From contig NW_019775957.1 in NCBI RefSeq assembly GCF_001039355.2, positions 596,177 through 660,176 on the forward strand: a stretch of DNA of 64,000 nt, read 5' to 3'. The notes under the pieces are model-generated. The model was not told the origin of the DNA and made no database searches. It saw only the letters and a program-made list of their open reading frames with translations. Below are positions 43,818 through 56,483 of this stretch, piece after piece; the stretch's first letter is position 1, and every line of letters begins with the position of its first letter. Made by a program: the position numbers and the translations under genes. Source of the DNA: Lingula anatina (taxonomy: Eukaryota; Brachiopoda; Lingulata; Lingulida; Lingulidae).

Positions 43818-46800
43818 GGCCACGGACAGGAATTCCTAAGAAAAAACATTTGTAAATACTTTGCAGAATAAAATATAATTACAGAAAAAAAATTTTAAAA
43901 AAGGACAGACATTGACAAACAGATTTTTGGTAAAAAAACAGTTACTTTGGAGAAAGGGGCACACAAGGAAAAGAAAATGAAAATATTTATGCATTTAGGG
44001 GAAAACTGGAAATCAGTGACAGTTCACCAGCATGCAGTTGGCAAATTATTAAAACTGAAGACAACATCCAGGAGCGCCATCATTTTAAAATATAAGCTTT
44101 TTTGGAAACAAAATTATACAGAAGAATAGAAATAAGACTCCTGGCTTTGTAAAAAAAAAGTTGGCTCAGTCTGGTAATGAACCAGATGATACTCAGACTT
44201 TACAGATGGTTGGCAGTTAAAAATGGAGAAGACCATCAGAACAAAGCAGCTGACAGGTAATACAGTTCACAGATGGTACGAAAAACGTGAGACATTAAGG
44301 AAACTGTGTCTGGTCCCTTGAAGGAAATGATATATATATATAAAAGACTTGACTGGCAAGAAGTAGAAAAACAAATGACTTAGAAATGTTGATTCTGAGC
44401 CAGAAATGGAAGGCAACTGATGGCATTGTAGAATGTGTTTCTGTTGGTTTGATGTGAACATGCATACATTTGGGTTGTTTTTCAGTTTTTATAAGGTTCG
44501 TATTTTTGTCAAATAATTACCCTCTGGTACAGGTTACGTTTGGTAATTTTTCAGTTTCACTTCTTCAGTTTAGATAAAGGTTATTGCCTTGTTGACACCA
44601 TTTTCAGACTGACATGATAGTTTATGCTGGCATTTGGGAAATTTTGTTTACTGTGTTAATATAGTACCATCAGGAGTTTAAAAGGTTTTTTCATATTCCA
44701 AGATATCCTGAACTGCGTTTTGACATGAGCCTTTTTTTTCCATAATTTTCTGCAGCAGATTTCTATCAAAATCATTGAAATTTTAGTAAATTATGACATA
44801 AACATAAATTTATACATCTGGGAATTGGAGTTCTTGAAGGTTTTCTTTGATTTGGTAGGTTAAGGAGTAGTGCATCTTAAGGTGCTTTCATCCAACAAAA
44901 GAAAAGAAAAGGCTTCATGGCATTATTTTTGGATACTAGTAGTTGAAATTAAAGGGCACAAGCAAAGTACAAGGTCATCTGAGAGCAGAAACTATCGCAA
45001 TACAGGTATGAAAAGATGGTGTAGTTTAGTACGCTCACAGCAGATGGTCAGTGACATCAGAAATATACTCAAGGAACAATGTTATTTTACCCTGTCTGAA
45101 GACTAGTTTTTTTTTTTTACACTGGAATGAAGTTTCCATCACTCTGCATCCATGGTTCTTTGTGGACTCAATATTGTACCACCATTTCTTATTACACTTT
45201 CAGTCAATTATGAATGAACTCATGATATACTTGGGCACTTGTATCAGTATGGTAGAAAAGCCAAACCATTGAGTTGAGAAAAAAAAAATACTGTGCTTTT
45301 TCATGAAGTATGACCAAACACCTACCGGGGTAAAGTTTCCCTCCAGCTTTGTTTGACTTTTCTTTTACAGAATCAGATCACCATCAGGTCTGGGTTGCCC
45401 ATATTTGCATACTAGATAGGGGTAATTTTCTTGTAATGTTCTTTGCTGGAAGGGAAAATTGAAGATGAACAAGAGATATATGTATAGCAGTGGAGAAAGT
45501 TATTGTGAAATTTTAAGGACCCTGGGAGCATTATACCTTAGCACTGTTAAAACCTATAATATTCTTTGCTTGAAGGAAAATTCAGGAATAAAGAAGAATA
45601 CCAACAGTGAATGATTTCAGTTGGCAATTTGAAGAGTTGATAGCTGCTTCTTTTGAAATTGAAGCTTTCATGTATGCTAGTTACAGCATACTAATATAAG
45701 AATAATATTTAAAAAAAGTTTTGGCAAAGGTAATAGTAAGAGTTTCATATATTTCTTGGGAGAACTTTTCTATAGAGTTAAAAAAAAAGAAGATTTACTT
45801 AACAAATTCTGTGTAATGAACATTTTCACACAAGATAATACAAGTATCCCTAACAAGCATCACAGAATGCAGTGCAAAGTAACGTTAAAAAATAGCTCCC
45901 CAAATCTGCACACATATTTCTTATAGAAAAGCTCCAGACTTCAGCAGAACAATATATCAGGGCCTGTACTGCTAGCTGTTATTGTGTTTTAATCTGAGGC
46001 TGATCAATGATGTCAGAAGCAGGAAAAACGGGACTGGAGCAAAGTCTTGTATTATAGATTCTTTCACACAGGTGGTACCTTGACACAGACTCTGTCAATT
46101 CTATAATCAATAAGGGAACAGCTGCTTCAGAAAAACAATTCGACAACAGCACCAAAGGCAGGCCGAAACAAAACATGCTGGCAGCAAAAAGTGCTGCCTT
46201 CGCTATTGTTATAAAGAATGATTTTGCAGATGAAAAGGGGGAAAGGGCAATGGAGAGCTGGTAAGTGAGGTGGGAACTGGGGAGTTTTGGAATTTTGTGG
46301 TGGCATGTTGGTTGAAGTTTCTTATATGTTTCTGCAGCAGTAGAAATTTTTAGGTCTCATCTCTCTCTCTCTCTCTCTCTCTTTGCCACATGTTCAGAGT
46401 TTTTACACTAATCAATTTTTAAAGTAAGAGATAGTTTATATCAATATGAAGTCTCCAGACATTGAGATGCAACTGAAAAACCTCTCATTTACATGCACAT
46501 TAAACTATATCTTGAAACTCTCTCTGTCTCTCTCTTCACGACCTGTGCAAATTGCAAATTGTTATCAGTTAAATCAGCTGGGACAACAACTGGAGCTCAG
46601 TATTTTTCTATCAGAATGGTTTTTGCATGTAAACAGCTACTTAAAAACTGGACAGCTATTACCTGCACAAGGCATGCAATGCATCTAGCTTCTCACACTG
46701 GCAGCTAGGTTTTCCATTTGAATTCCAGCTGAACAAACTTCAGGTAAAAGAGAATAACCTGTCACTCAAAAGGAAAAGCTGTGAGCAGACGATGTTTCTT

Positions 46801-47837
46801 GACAATGGCTGAAATGTGTCTCTGGAGTCCTGACACAGCAATTGAATTTGCCAGAATTAAGGTGTCTGGGGCGGGATAGATTTCTGCTTAAGGGATAAAA
46901 TTACAGAGGACATCGCTGTGGCAAAGCCATTTGAAAACCATGACCTATGCCATGGGTGTGGTTTTCTGTTGATGCGCTTTAGCCATTTAAGTGTTTTACT
47001 TTAAGGCTCTTCATATTGCATTGAGATTAATATTTTAGAAGGTTTGAACTCTGTTGCCTTTCCAGATGATGCATAATTCAAAATATGTAATAGGTCTTTG
47101 CAGCAAGCAATAGCAGGGTATTGCAATCAAGTTTCTGTGCCTGAAGTTAGACCTCGTTTTTTTTTTTTTTTTTTTTTTTACTTTTGAGATTCAGATTAAG
47201 AGAAAATTAAGCAGCAACTCATTGTTGTTTTTGTTTTTATCAAAAGTATAATGTCAAACTGGGCACCAGAGTCACCCAGGTACTAGTAAATCAATATTTG
47301 AGAGAACTGATTTCTTTTTCTTGCCCTCACCATTAGATTAAGTTTTTGCCTGTGTTTTGTGAAATATGTGCAAGTATTATCTAAGTATTTCTGAGCTACT
47401 CAGATTGTACTCACCCTCACAAATATTTGTTTTCTTTTGTTTGGTTAGGATTCTATTTGGTATTTTACAGTATGAAAAGAACTGTTTTAAATTTTTAAGT
47501 TGGAAGTAATACTTTTTTTTTTTTTTTCAGATTTTGCAAGTTTTTGATGCTAATCTTGAGTAATAAGTAAACCAGTATCAGAAAGATTGAGGTTGTATAG
47601 AAAAATGTTTAGTCAAAAGTGATATATAAAAAAAAAGCCAAATCAAAAAATTAAATAGTCCTAAACTAAGATGGATTAATCAGCTAAAGAGAGGGCAGTG
47701 TTGTCATCTTGCTATGTAAGCTCTATGTGTTATTGTATTTTGCAAGTTTCAACCAAGCTGAAACACCTGAGCAGCCCGTGCAGGTAACTCAATATTTGAG
47801 GGGTCGAGACTGTTCCTCTTGCTTTGGTGTCAATATG
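43817..47837. other. Non-coding stretch
   Basis: Contains a (CT)n run at 46361-46382, a T run at 47158-47179 and a weak duplication of TTCTTTGCTGGAAGGGAAAA near 45438 and 45560. No gene or element is recognised. Confidence 0.45.
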
Positions 47838-48200
47838 CCTGCCTGCCAGCCGCATTGAACACACACACTCACACACAAAGAATGGGGTTATAGATCTTGC
47901 CTTTTGTCTGCTGCCGCTCCGGCTTTAAAACATGAAAGCTGAGAGAAAAGGGGCCTGCCAGCCAGCCAAGTTGGATACACAAAGGAGAGGTCTATAGCTC
48001 TCGTATAGATCCTGCCTTTTGTCTGCTCAGGCCACGGCTGGTTTTTAATACTGGAGGAGAAAGAAAGAGATTACTTGCTCAGCGAGGGCAAGGGTGAGGA
48101 GAGATTCCCTGCCAGACCTGCTGAACACACAAAGATTGTATGTGTATCAGCCCACAGTGCCCTTTGTCTCTTAGTCTCTGGCTCAAACTCATAGATGGCT
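47838..48200. repeat. Three degenerate tandem units, 115-150 bp
   Basis: Units at about 47838-47952, 47953-48070 and 48107-48200 share, in order, CCTGCCAGCC or CCTGCCAGAC, an ACACACAAAG-type motif, a TATAG/TATCA motif, and TGCCTTTTGTCTGCT (GCCCTTTGTCTCTT in the third). They are non-coding. Confidence 0.65.
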
Positions 48201-48979
48201 AAAAGAGACTGTTTGAAGAGACTGCCCAAACAAAGGCAAATCCCCTAGCTATCTCTGGTATCACTGAAAAGCACACTATTTTTATGTCAAAGTAGATAAT
48301 AGGGAATGGGGAGTTAATACATGTGTCTGGTCCTACTAGGGTCACTATATTGTATATTAGCCGAAGGACTTATTTTTTACCAAATTTGCAAGAACAAGAA
48401 GGTGATCAAATATATATGAATTTTCCCAGAAAAGAAAAAAGAGTCTTTGGAATGTTTTCCATGACATTTTTGTACAGGTGTTTATAGCCCTGTAGGTAGA
48501 TGGTTGACAGGTAAAAAAAAATTGTTGAAGACATTTGAAAATTTTTCTGAAGACGATTTTTTCGTTTCAAATCCCAGAAATTCTCTGTAATACAAGTTGT
48601 GAAAAAAAAAAACTCTACAAGAGCAGTACAGAACCAGAACTTCTAAACCTCAACTGCAAACAAAAGACTCACAGAACTCAAGTCTTCACATGTATACATA
48701 CTTGCATGTGAGCAAGCAGACACAGAAGTGTACTTAAACTTGCCTGCTTCAATACAGGAGGGCAACTGAGATAAGAAGGGGGACCAGAATTATTGATCAG
48801 TCCCAGGTAGGAGGTATTATGTGCTGTGGGAAACTCTGGTGGCCCAGGTTTACCTGTGGTATGCACTAAGTACAGTCGCTGGAGATTGCTTGTTTACTTA
48901 ACAGGTGGTTTAAGGATTGGGAGGTGAAATGCGGTGGGCTGTTTGTGATCACGCTCTGATCGAGCTGCGTCGGAGTCTG

Positions 48980-49835
48980 AGAGCTGATCGGAAATAGGTG
49001 GGGTCGGTTGACTTTCCGAAAGTTCGCACGTGTGCTAAGGACTTCCAGGTAAAATGTGATGACTGTTTGTACGTAATAGGGATTTTTGGTGTGGGATTTT
49101 TGAGAGAGGATTTTGTGAGAGTTCTGTGAATGAGGAGAACCTGAATGAAAGGGGCCACAAGGTGGGGTCATTTGACTGCCTGAAAGCATGTGCTGCTACA
49201 AGGACTGCCAGGTAAGCCAGTATAGTCATCTGCTCATCATTATGATAGGATTTTAATGCTGATTTTTTTTTTTTTTTTTTTTTTTTGGGGGGGGGGGGGG
49301 GGATGATTTTGTGAGAATTTTATGAATGAAGAGATATTGAATGTTACTTGCATACATATAAATGTATAATCTAATTTTTTAAAAATGATCAAAGATATTC
49401 AGATTCAGGGAATGCTGTCCTCATCTGAGAGCTGACTTGAGGTGTGTCCAGATGGTTCAAAATTTAAACAATCTACAGAAATTGTTTGATAACATTTTCT
49501 CACTGTAGGCACTAACATCAAAGAATCAGTAAAATCTATCAATGACACATTTAAGGGAAATTTTTGATAGAAATGTATCAGTGAGCAAGGTTCAAGGAAG
49601 GAACCCAATACGTGATTTAGATCACTTAACAGGTGCCATAGGTATTTTAAATGTGTCTGAGTCTGGTTTTATGGTCCTAGTCACAGAGCTGACATAGGTG
49701 GGGCAAGATGACTGAATGTATGTGCAATGCAGCAAGAATTACAGGTAAAATGTCCCAACTATAGGTTTTTTTCTTTAGGGATTTTAGGGCTTCTTTTAAA
49801 AAAGGAATTTTGTTAGAATTCAAGTCAGTGAACCA
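48980..49835. repeat. Three degenerate units with GGTGGGG...CAGGTAAAATG pattern
   Basis: Units at about 48980-49137, 49155-49340 and 49685-49835 share GGTGGGG(T)C, TGACT, a CAAGGAC or CAAGAAT stretch, CAGGTAA(AATGT), GGGATTTT or GGATTTT, and TTTTGTGAGAATT-type ends. The CAG|GTAA in each resembles a splice donor. A T/G homopolymer run (49262-49302) interrupts the second. Confidence 0.55.
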
Positions 49836-49876
49836 AAATTGATCAGAAAAAAATTACGTATATTGGGGTGTGAATA

Positions 49877-49881
49877 TCTAT

Positions 49882-49920
<39 letters not shown>

Positions 49921-49924
49921 TTAT
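49877..49924. repeat. (TTTA)n microsatellite
   Basis: About 11 units. A similar short tract lies at 51129-51156. Confidence 0.85.
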
Positions 49925-50682
49925 TGGATTGTTCAAGTCTAGGTTCAGTGATACAGATAAGAGTCTGAATGGAATGCAGGATTGATTTTAATACAAGTGG
50001 GAGCATTGCTTTAGAGGAAGGGTACCAGTGAGAATTCCACAATTAAAGAAATGTCCCTGCAAGCAACTGGAACCGTCAGGTCACCCAGGCTGTATTGGCT
50101 TTGTGTTGTATCGGAAAAACAAGTTGTTTGATCTGGTGTGGATGTATAATGGAGATTATACGTGATCTTGTTGATATTGAAAACAGTTGTTTTGGGGGGA
50201 TGGTTTGATCAGCCTTTATAAACACTTCTTGATTGTGATCAATATTCTGGTAAAGTTTTATTTGTGTAAGTGGTCATTGATCAAAGTTATGAACTTATTA
50301 CCGGTTTTTTTTTATCATCAGGATTGTAGGAAGTAATGAAATAGTGATTATTAATTCCCAACTTAAAATCATTAAGAAATGATATTAAGGGGAAAACGTG
50401 TTTTTTTTCGAAAGATGCATAGTTTTGAACTATAAAACAGATATCAGGGATGAAGAACAGCGCCACATCCATTACATACAGTCGAGTTTTGCAGACAAGT
50501 TTGTATTGAAAACTATGTCTGTCTGTCTGAAAACAAGATTAAAATGCAGACAGCCTGAAAGTCAAGTTACTGAGAGATAACGCTGTCGCTGGGCTGTCAA
50601 TAATAAAAAAAGAGTGGGTGTACCTGTTAGCAGTATGTGGTAATGAGACAGGGGTTCCCAGAAGGGGACCAAGGGTAATGAA
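49925..50682. other. Non-coding stretch
   Basis: AT-rich sequence; nothing recognised. Confidence 0.4.
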
Positions 50683-50833
50683 CAGGGCCCTGTAACTCGA
50701 AGCATCGCGCATTGCGACCGAGCGCAAGCGACTCGATTCCATAACTCGCCCTTACTCGCCCCATATATATACATTGTAACCTCTGTGTGATATCGCTATT
50801 CGCCATACGTGATGCTTTCGGGTTACAGAGCCC
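50683..50833. mobile_element. Miniature element, GGGCYCTGTAACYCGAA termini
   Basis: It begins CAGGGCCCTGTAACTCGAAG and ends CTTTCGGGTTACAGAGCCC, which are inverted repeats. The interior matches the copy at 2372-2516, including GCATTGCGACCGAGCGCAAG and ACTCGCCCCATATA. No clear target duplication is seen. Confidence 0.75.
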
Positions 50834-53012
50834 AGATTTGACATCTTTTACCTTGAATTGGGAAAAGTGTAGATTTTTGATAGCTACTAACAATGACCAA
50901 AGGTGGAGGGGAGGGGAGAGGAGGGGAGGGGAGAGAGGCACTGAAAACGGACCACCTGAATGTATTTGTGATGTATGGCCATGTCATGCTTCTGTAGAAA
51001 TTTGGGAACTAGACCAGGGAACCCACGTGTTTCCCTGTTGTTAAGCTGAATTCTCAGCCATGCAGTATACCTGTGTTTGGGGTGACATCAGATGAATCCA
51101 AGGGCTTAAAGACAGTTAAGCAAGACAGTTATTTATTTATTTATTTATTTATTTAGGGTGGGGTGGAAATGCATTTAGAAATGATGTGACTTGAATGTGT
51201 TTTAGTAATTTTAGATGTTTGTTTTACTTTCCACCCTCACCCCACCCCAGTCTAACTAGTGATCGATTGAAAACCATCTGATATACCTTATGATTGAGGA
51301 ATAATAGGAAGAAAAATGATGAAAAAAGAAGAAACTGAATCATAACCAAATTAGCAATCATTAGGGAAGTGATGTTTTCTTATTAAATTATTTTCGATTT
51401 TTGATGAAATGTCTTTTTGTCTACTACTACATCTAATTGTTTTGGGACTTTTCAGCATTAATTAATTAAATAAACATCACTTAGCACTCAATAATGTGCT
51501 AATGCCCATGTTCTATAAGCAGTTACTGTATGAAATCAGGTTTGATTGAAATTCAAAACCCCACTGAGACTATAAGGGTAAGTATGCATGTAATTATATT
51601 AGTCCCTTGTGGGAAACTTGATAAATTGATTTCCTGAAAAAAGATTTATGCTCAGTCAGGTAGCTTTATGGCTGTCTATGTGTTTCCTAATTGTTTGTTA
51701 AATGATTTAAAACTTCAGATTTGTGTGACTTGTTAACAAAGCTTCTTTTTTTATGGTAAACAAATGCATTTACCTCTGAAGCAGTAATTAAAAACATTTA
51801 TTAGTATCTGCACTATGCAATACTCTCAGTTCAGTCATGGTTTCATTCCTCTATACAAACTATATAAGCCTGCTTTGATTTGTAATCAAAATCAGGCAAT
51901 TTTGTTATTAATTGATGACTGTTTTATTTATAATTTAACACTACCATGTGTAAATTATTAAAACTTGAAAAAGTTGATATTGTGCAAGGAAGCTTTTTAT
52001 GGGCCAGACATGGAAAATTTTATCATAGGCCTATTCACGTTTTCTCTCTGTTTCGCCCCCCCCCCCCCCCCCCCCAATCCTTTGAGCAGCATAGCTGTGC
52101 AATAATGCAGTGAGACAATTTTTCATTCTTGTGAACTGTAACAAAGAGGATACAAATGTTTCACAAGAGACATAAAATATATAATACACATTTAGAAAAT
52201 TGGTAGCTAGGAGTTGCATTTTGTACACTTGGGGGTTATGTGCTTGGGAATAAGAATTTTTTTTCTTTTTCTTTTAATAGCTAGTATTGAAATTGTGCAG
52301 GAGATGGGAATTTTTAACTCAGTGCAAATCACAAAGTTTTTGAGGAAAAAAATCCTGAACAAAACCAGCCAAGAATTTACAAAAGTAACCTTGTTTTGCT
52401 TTTAGTTTAATTCTGAAATGATGCAATACACATCTTGAGACAAGGAGTTTTTAAGCATCATGGAAGGAGACCCCAGACAGAGATTCATTTAAAATTAGAG
52501 AAACTCCCACAGACTGCATTTTCCCACAAGTATCAAAAGGATGTGGAAGAGTAACCAAGATTCTAACTGCAAATTATGTTTCTTATTTGACATGTTGAAT
52601 GATAGTTTTAAAGATGAGGAAAAAAACATCTAAGTTACGGTTAGTGCCTTTTGGTGCGATTTGCTTGTTCTTATGCCTCAGGGGGCCAAAATAATATTTG
52701 AAATAGAGACGAAAACTGAAGTCTGTCACACAAAGATTTTTTTGTGATTTTATGCCATAGATTATGATTAAAGATGCTAAAATACATCATTATGGTTATT
52801 TGCATGATTCTTGTCCTCAAAGTCAATCACCTCTATTTGCCTCAGGTGGCAAGGTGGAGGTAAAAAATGAGACTATCAGGTGGAGATCATTGTGATGACT
52901 AGTGTTAATAAAGACAAGGTTCGCTAGATAATAAAACATTTGACGGAACAGATAAATCATGTCAGATAGATCTGCAATAATACAAAAATTGTTGTGTGTG
53001 TGGGGGAGGGGT

Positions 53013-53052
<40 letters not shown>

Positions 53053-53718
53053 TGCATTTAAACAACATTTAGTTTGCCCAGTCCATTCTGTCAATTTTAA
53101 GTTCAACTTTAAAAGAAGTGACTCCCAGTTTTCTGAGGAACTTGCCCCCCCCCCCTGCCCCTCCCTCCTCACCGCCCACCTTTGGCCCATGCTTGGATGA
53201 AGTTTTGCCAAATGATAAAACCTAAACAAAATTAAGTCAAAACAAAGTCAAGAATTCTACTTGTCATTTATCTGCCAACAAACACTGATAAACTCTTGTC
53301 ACCTGTCGTGACACTGCACTGCTAATTTCAAGGGGATAAACATCGAGGTATCTCTTTTGACTTCAAAAGTTACCTTCTGTGCCCTTGCCGATTGTGTTTT
53401 AGAGGACAGTAAATGATTACAGGACCTTTTATGAAAGATAATAATGGTAATAAACCTAAAGGAAACATCCTTACCTGACCTAGGAAGGGGTCTGCCTTGT
53501 TTCCTTAACTTCTGAAGCGAATGACAGGGTTAGGCGTCACCACACCAAGGTGACAGGCACCTGTCCATACCTGTCACCAATCAGTAGTACTTGTCTTGTA
53601 TGTTATAGGACTATACTAGAGAAAACACTGTGAAGAGATTGAAGTGGTCTGATGTTAGTGAGGTAAGAGAAATGTGAAGGAAGGTGACAAGTTTTGAAAT
53701 ATTTTGGAAGTTTTGTGA
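50834..53718. other. Non-coding stretch with simple repeats
   Basis: A GGGGAGAG-type purine tract at 50907-50937, a poly-C run at 52056-52074, a (GA)n repeat at about 53016-53046 and a C run at 53145-53154. A short inverted pair GGTGACAGG/CCTGTCACC lies at 53549-53578. No gene is recognised. Confidence 0.45.
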
Positions 53719-53791
53719 CTGAAGGAATGTAAGAGACATTTATTTGAAAAAGTGGATTTTTTTCAAAGAAATGTCTCTTACATTCTTTCAG
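53719..53791 (+). other. Near-perfect hairpin, 73 nt
   Basis: Left arm CTGAAGGAATGTAAGAGACA continuing TTTATTTGAAAAA, a five-base loop GTGGA, then the right arm, which is its complement with two mismatches. The 33 bp stem and small loop resemble a microRNA-like precursor, or the remains of a tiny palindromic element. I recognise no known mature microRNA in it. Confidence 0.6.
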
Positions 53792-53983
53792 GGGGGTGTT
53801 AATTAGGTATTAATTAGATGGGATCATTCTTATTCCTACAATTTACTGTTCTAAATTATTTCACATTCGTGGCTAGTGGCAAAAACATCATCTTAAGACA
53901 GTGCCAGATAAGATGGGATGGAGAGACCATTAAAAATGTGTCCAAGCAGCCAGTTCTTCTAAATGCTTCTTAGATAGTATTTT

Positions 53984-54100
53984 CAGACCTGTAGCCAGAA
54001 ATTTCAGATGGGGGGTGTCTTTTTCTGATAAAGTGTACCTTAAATTGAGCCATCTAAAGAAATAATATAGAACATGGTTCAAATTTTGATTAACAATGTA
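53984..54100. mobile_element. Fragment of the CAGGCCTGTAGCCA miniature family
   Basis: Begins CAGACCTGTAGCCAGAAATT and continues with a GGGGGG run and TCTTTTTCTGATAAAGTG, parallel to the left half of 34633-34798. The right terminus is not found. Confidence 0.45.
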
Positions 54101-55366
54101 CATTTTCTGGCCTATAGACATAAAATTATGTATATGTGCATGTTTATGAATGAGTGCACATGCTTCCGTGTGTAAGAACATATGTGGGTGTACGGTACGT
54201 CTACATATAACCATTATCACATTTTTATGGAAGAGGTAGGGGATGGTTACTGCGATCCGCCTCCTTGTTTTGCCACTAATCACAACTATCAAGACAGCTC
54301 TCGCTGTAGTTTGCCTGTAGCAAGCAGTTGGTGACACCAGGTCTTATCTCTCCATCAGAATAGCTGTGACAGTGTTCTCAGCATCAACAGCATAATTCAG
54401 TCTCCCATCCCCCCCCCCCCCCACCCCCACTGGTGATTTTATTTCAAAATCATTGAATGAATGAATGGATGAATGAGTGACAGAATAAATAAGTAAATCA
54501 ATCAGCCTATCAATCAATATAAGGTCCATCATGCATGATGAGGGGTTCTAAATCAATGACTGAATAGGAATATAACCTCATTGACCAGTAGTTGGATAGA
54601 TAAATTAATAAGTTTAAACAAACAAAGACAAATAGATAAATGAATAATATTTGATGAGCAGATAAGTAAATTAAGATATCAATAGAATAGACAGTGGGCT
54701 TGCTTCTCAGCAGATTTATGAATTATACGCTATCCAATTCCCTTCTCAGAGGTCTGAATCTGCCAACAAGAAATATTGTTGACAGGTTTTCCTTCCAGCT
54801 ACTACTGAATCTTATCATTTTCATCAGAAAACCTAAACAGAGATTCCAGATTATGGCCGCGGTGCAGCTCAGGTGACTGAAAACCAAGGACCAAGAAGTG
54901 CCAAGATAAGATCAGTTTATCTCTACTAGTACCACGTATTGCCCACAAGTATGAAGTCTTGGCCTTTTTGGTAAACTTTTGGAGCCTTTGGGACAGGTAA
55001 AACTGCCCACTGGTCTATTAGCCTGAGGAAATCACCAAAAATGATGTCGTAGACTAGTGAAAGATCTTGTTAGGGAGTTGTTTTCAAATTCGAAACACGC
55101 GGTTGAATAGTTTGTGAAAATAAAGTATAATTCTACTTTTTTATTGATTATTCTATGACTAATACACACTTGAATCCAGCTTGTTGTGACAAGTTGACTA
55201 GGAATGAGTTGGTACACAAATTTGATAAAAAAATCTGACAAGTCATAAAAGTTAGAGCAAAAGAAAGTAGAATAAATCACAAGAGGTGTTTGACCCTCCC
55301 TGTGTGTCCTAAGGCATTAAAAAAGCATTTAAGCTGGGATATGTAGAAAGATGCCCCCCCCCCCCC
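54101..55366. other. Non-coding stretch up to the second gap
   Basis: AT-rich, with a poly-C run at 54410-54422 and a C run (55354-55366) abutting the gap. No gene is recognised. Confidence 0.4.
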
Positions 55367-55711
55367 NNNNNNNNNNNNNNNNNNNNNNNNNNNNNNNNNN
55401 NNNNNNNNNNNNNNNNNNNNNNNNNNNNNNNNNNNNNNNNNNNNNNNNNNNNNNNNNNNNNNNNNNNNNNNNNNNNNNNNNNNNNNNNNNNNNNNNNNNN
55501 NNNNNNNNNNNNNNNNNNNNNNNNNNNNNNNNNNNNNNNNNNNNNNNNNNNNNNNNNNNNNNNNNNNNNNNNNNNNNNNNNNNNNNNNNNNNNNNNNNNN
55601 NNNNNNNNNNNNNNNNNNNNNNNNNNNNNNNNNNNNNNNNNNNNNNNNNNNNNNNNNNNNNNNNNNNNNNNNNNNNNNNNNNNNNNNNNNNNNNNNNNNN
55701 NNNNNNNNNNN
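55367..55711. other. Assembly gap (345 N)
   Basis: Run of N flanked by a C run and an A run. Confidence 0.99.
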
Positions 55712-56314
55712 AAAAAAAAAAAAAAAAGTATATTTATTGATAATAATTAATTTTAAAAAAAAATAGAAAAAATAAAATCCTGAATCTTCCTCTGTATTGC
55801 CAGACCTAAAAACCCAATTGGCCCCTGTATAATTGGTTATGAATAATGTTCAATTCTGGGGCTTTTAGACTAAAATTAATCTAGAACTCAAATTCAGGAT
55901 AAATTTATTATGTTCCTCTAAGGTAATGTAGATATTAATCATAAACAGTAGCCATTTCTTCCCTCATATAAAACACAATATTTTATTTAATTAGTAAACT
56001 ATTACTGATATATATTGGATCACAGTACAGAATTTTTGGTCTGAAAGTTAAGAGCAGTCTTTGTTTTAAGTTTTGTTCTGTGAAACAAAGCACAAGTTCT
56101 TATAAGTTTTTTTACAAAATTACTTTAACCAGAAAACTGTGAAATCTTAAAGATTGAAATATTACAAGATACTTCACAAGTAGTATAATTAGATAAGATA
56201 AGATATTACACCTGCTTTATTACAAAAAAAAAATGTGGCATATGTTGCAGACCTATGGACATGTTGTTCAATTGTATTACTGTGAATTTGTCTTAAACTG
56301 AAGAAGACCAAAAT

Positions 56315-56478
56315 CAGGGGCGGATCCAGAAATATTTTCTGTCTTCCAAATTATCTTTGTTGATCCATCCTCCATTTCTGACCATATTCCGCAGAGCAAA
56401 ATTAGATACCCGTCCATGTAAATTTGAAAATCTGACGGTCTTCTGGAAGACCCAGAAGATGCCCTAAATCCGCCCCTG
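56315..56478. mobile_element. MITE with CAGGGGCGGATCC termini
   Basis: The 164 bp element starts CAGGGGCGGATCC and ends ATCCGCCCCTG (inverted). AAAAT directly precedes it (56310-56314) and follows it (56479-56483), fitting a 5 bp target duplication. Ends of this kind are common in invertebrate genomes. Confidence 0.75.
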
Positions 56479-56483
56479 AAAAT

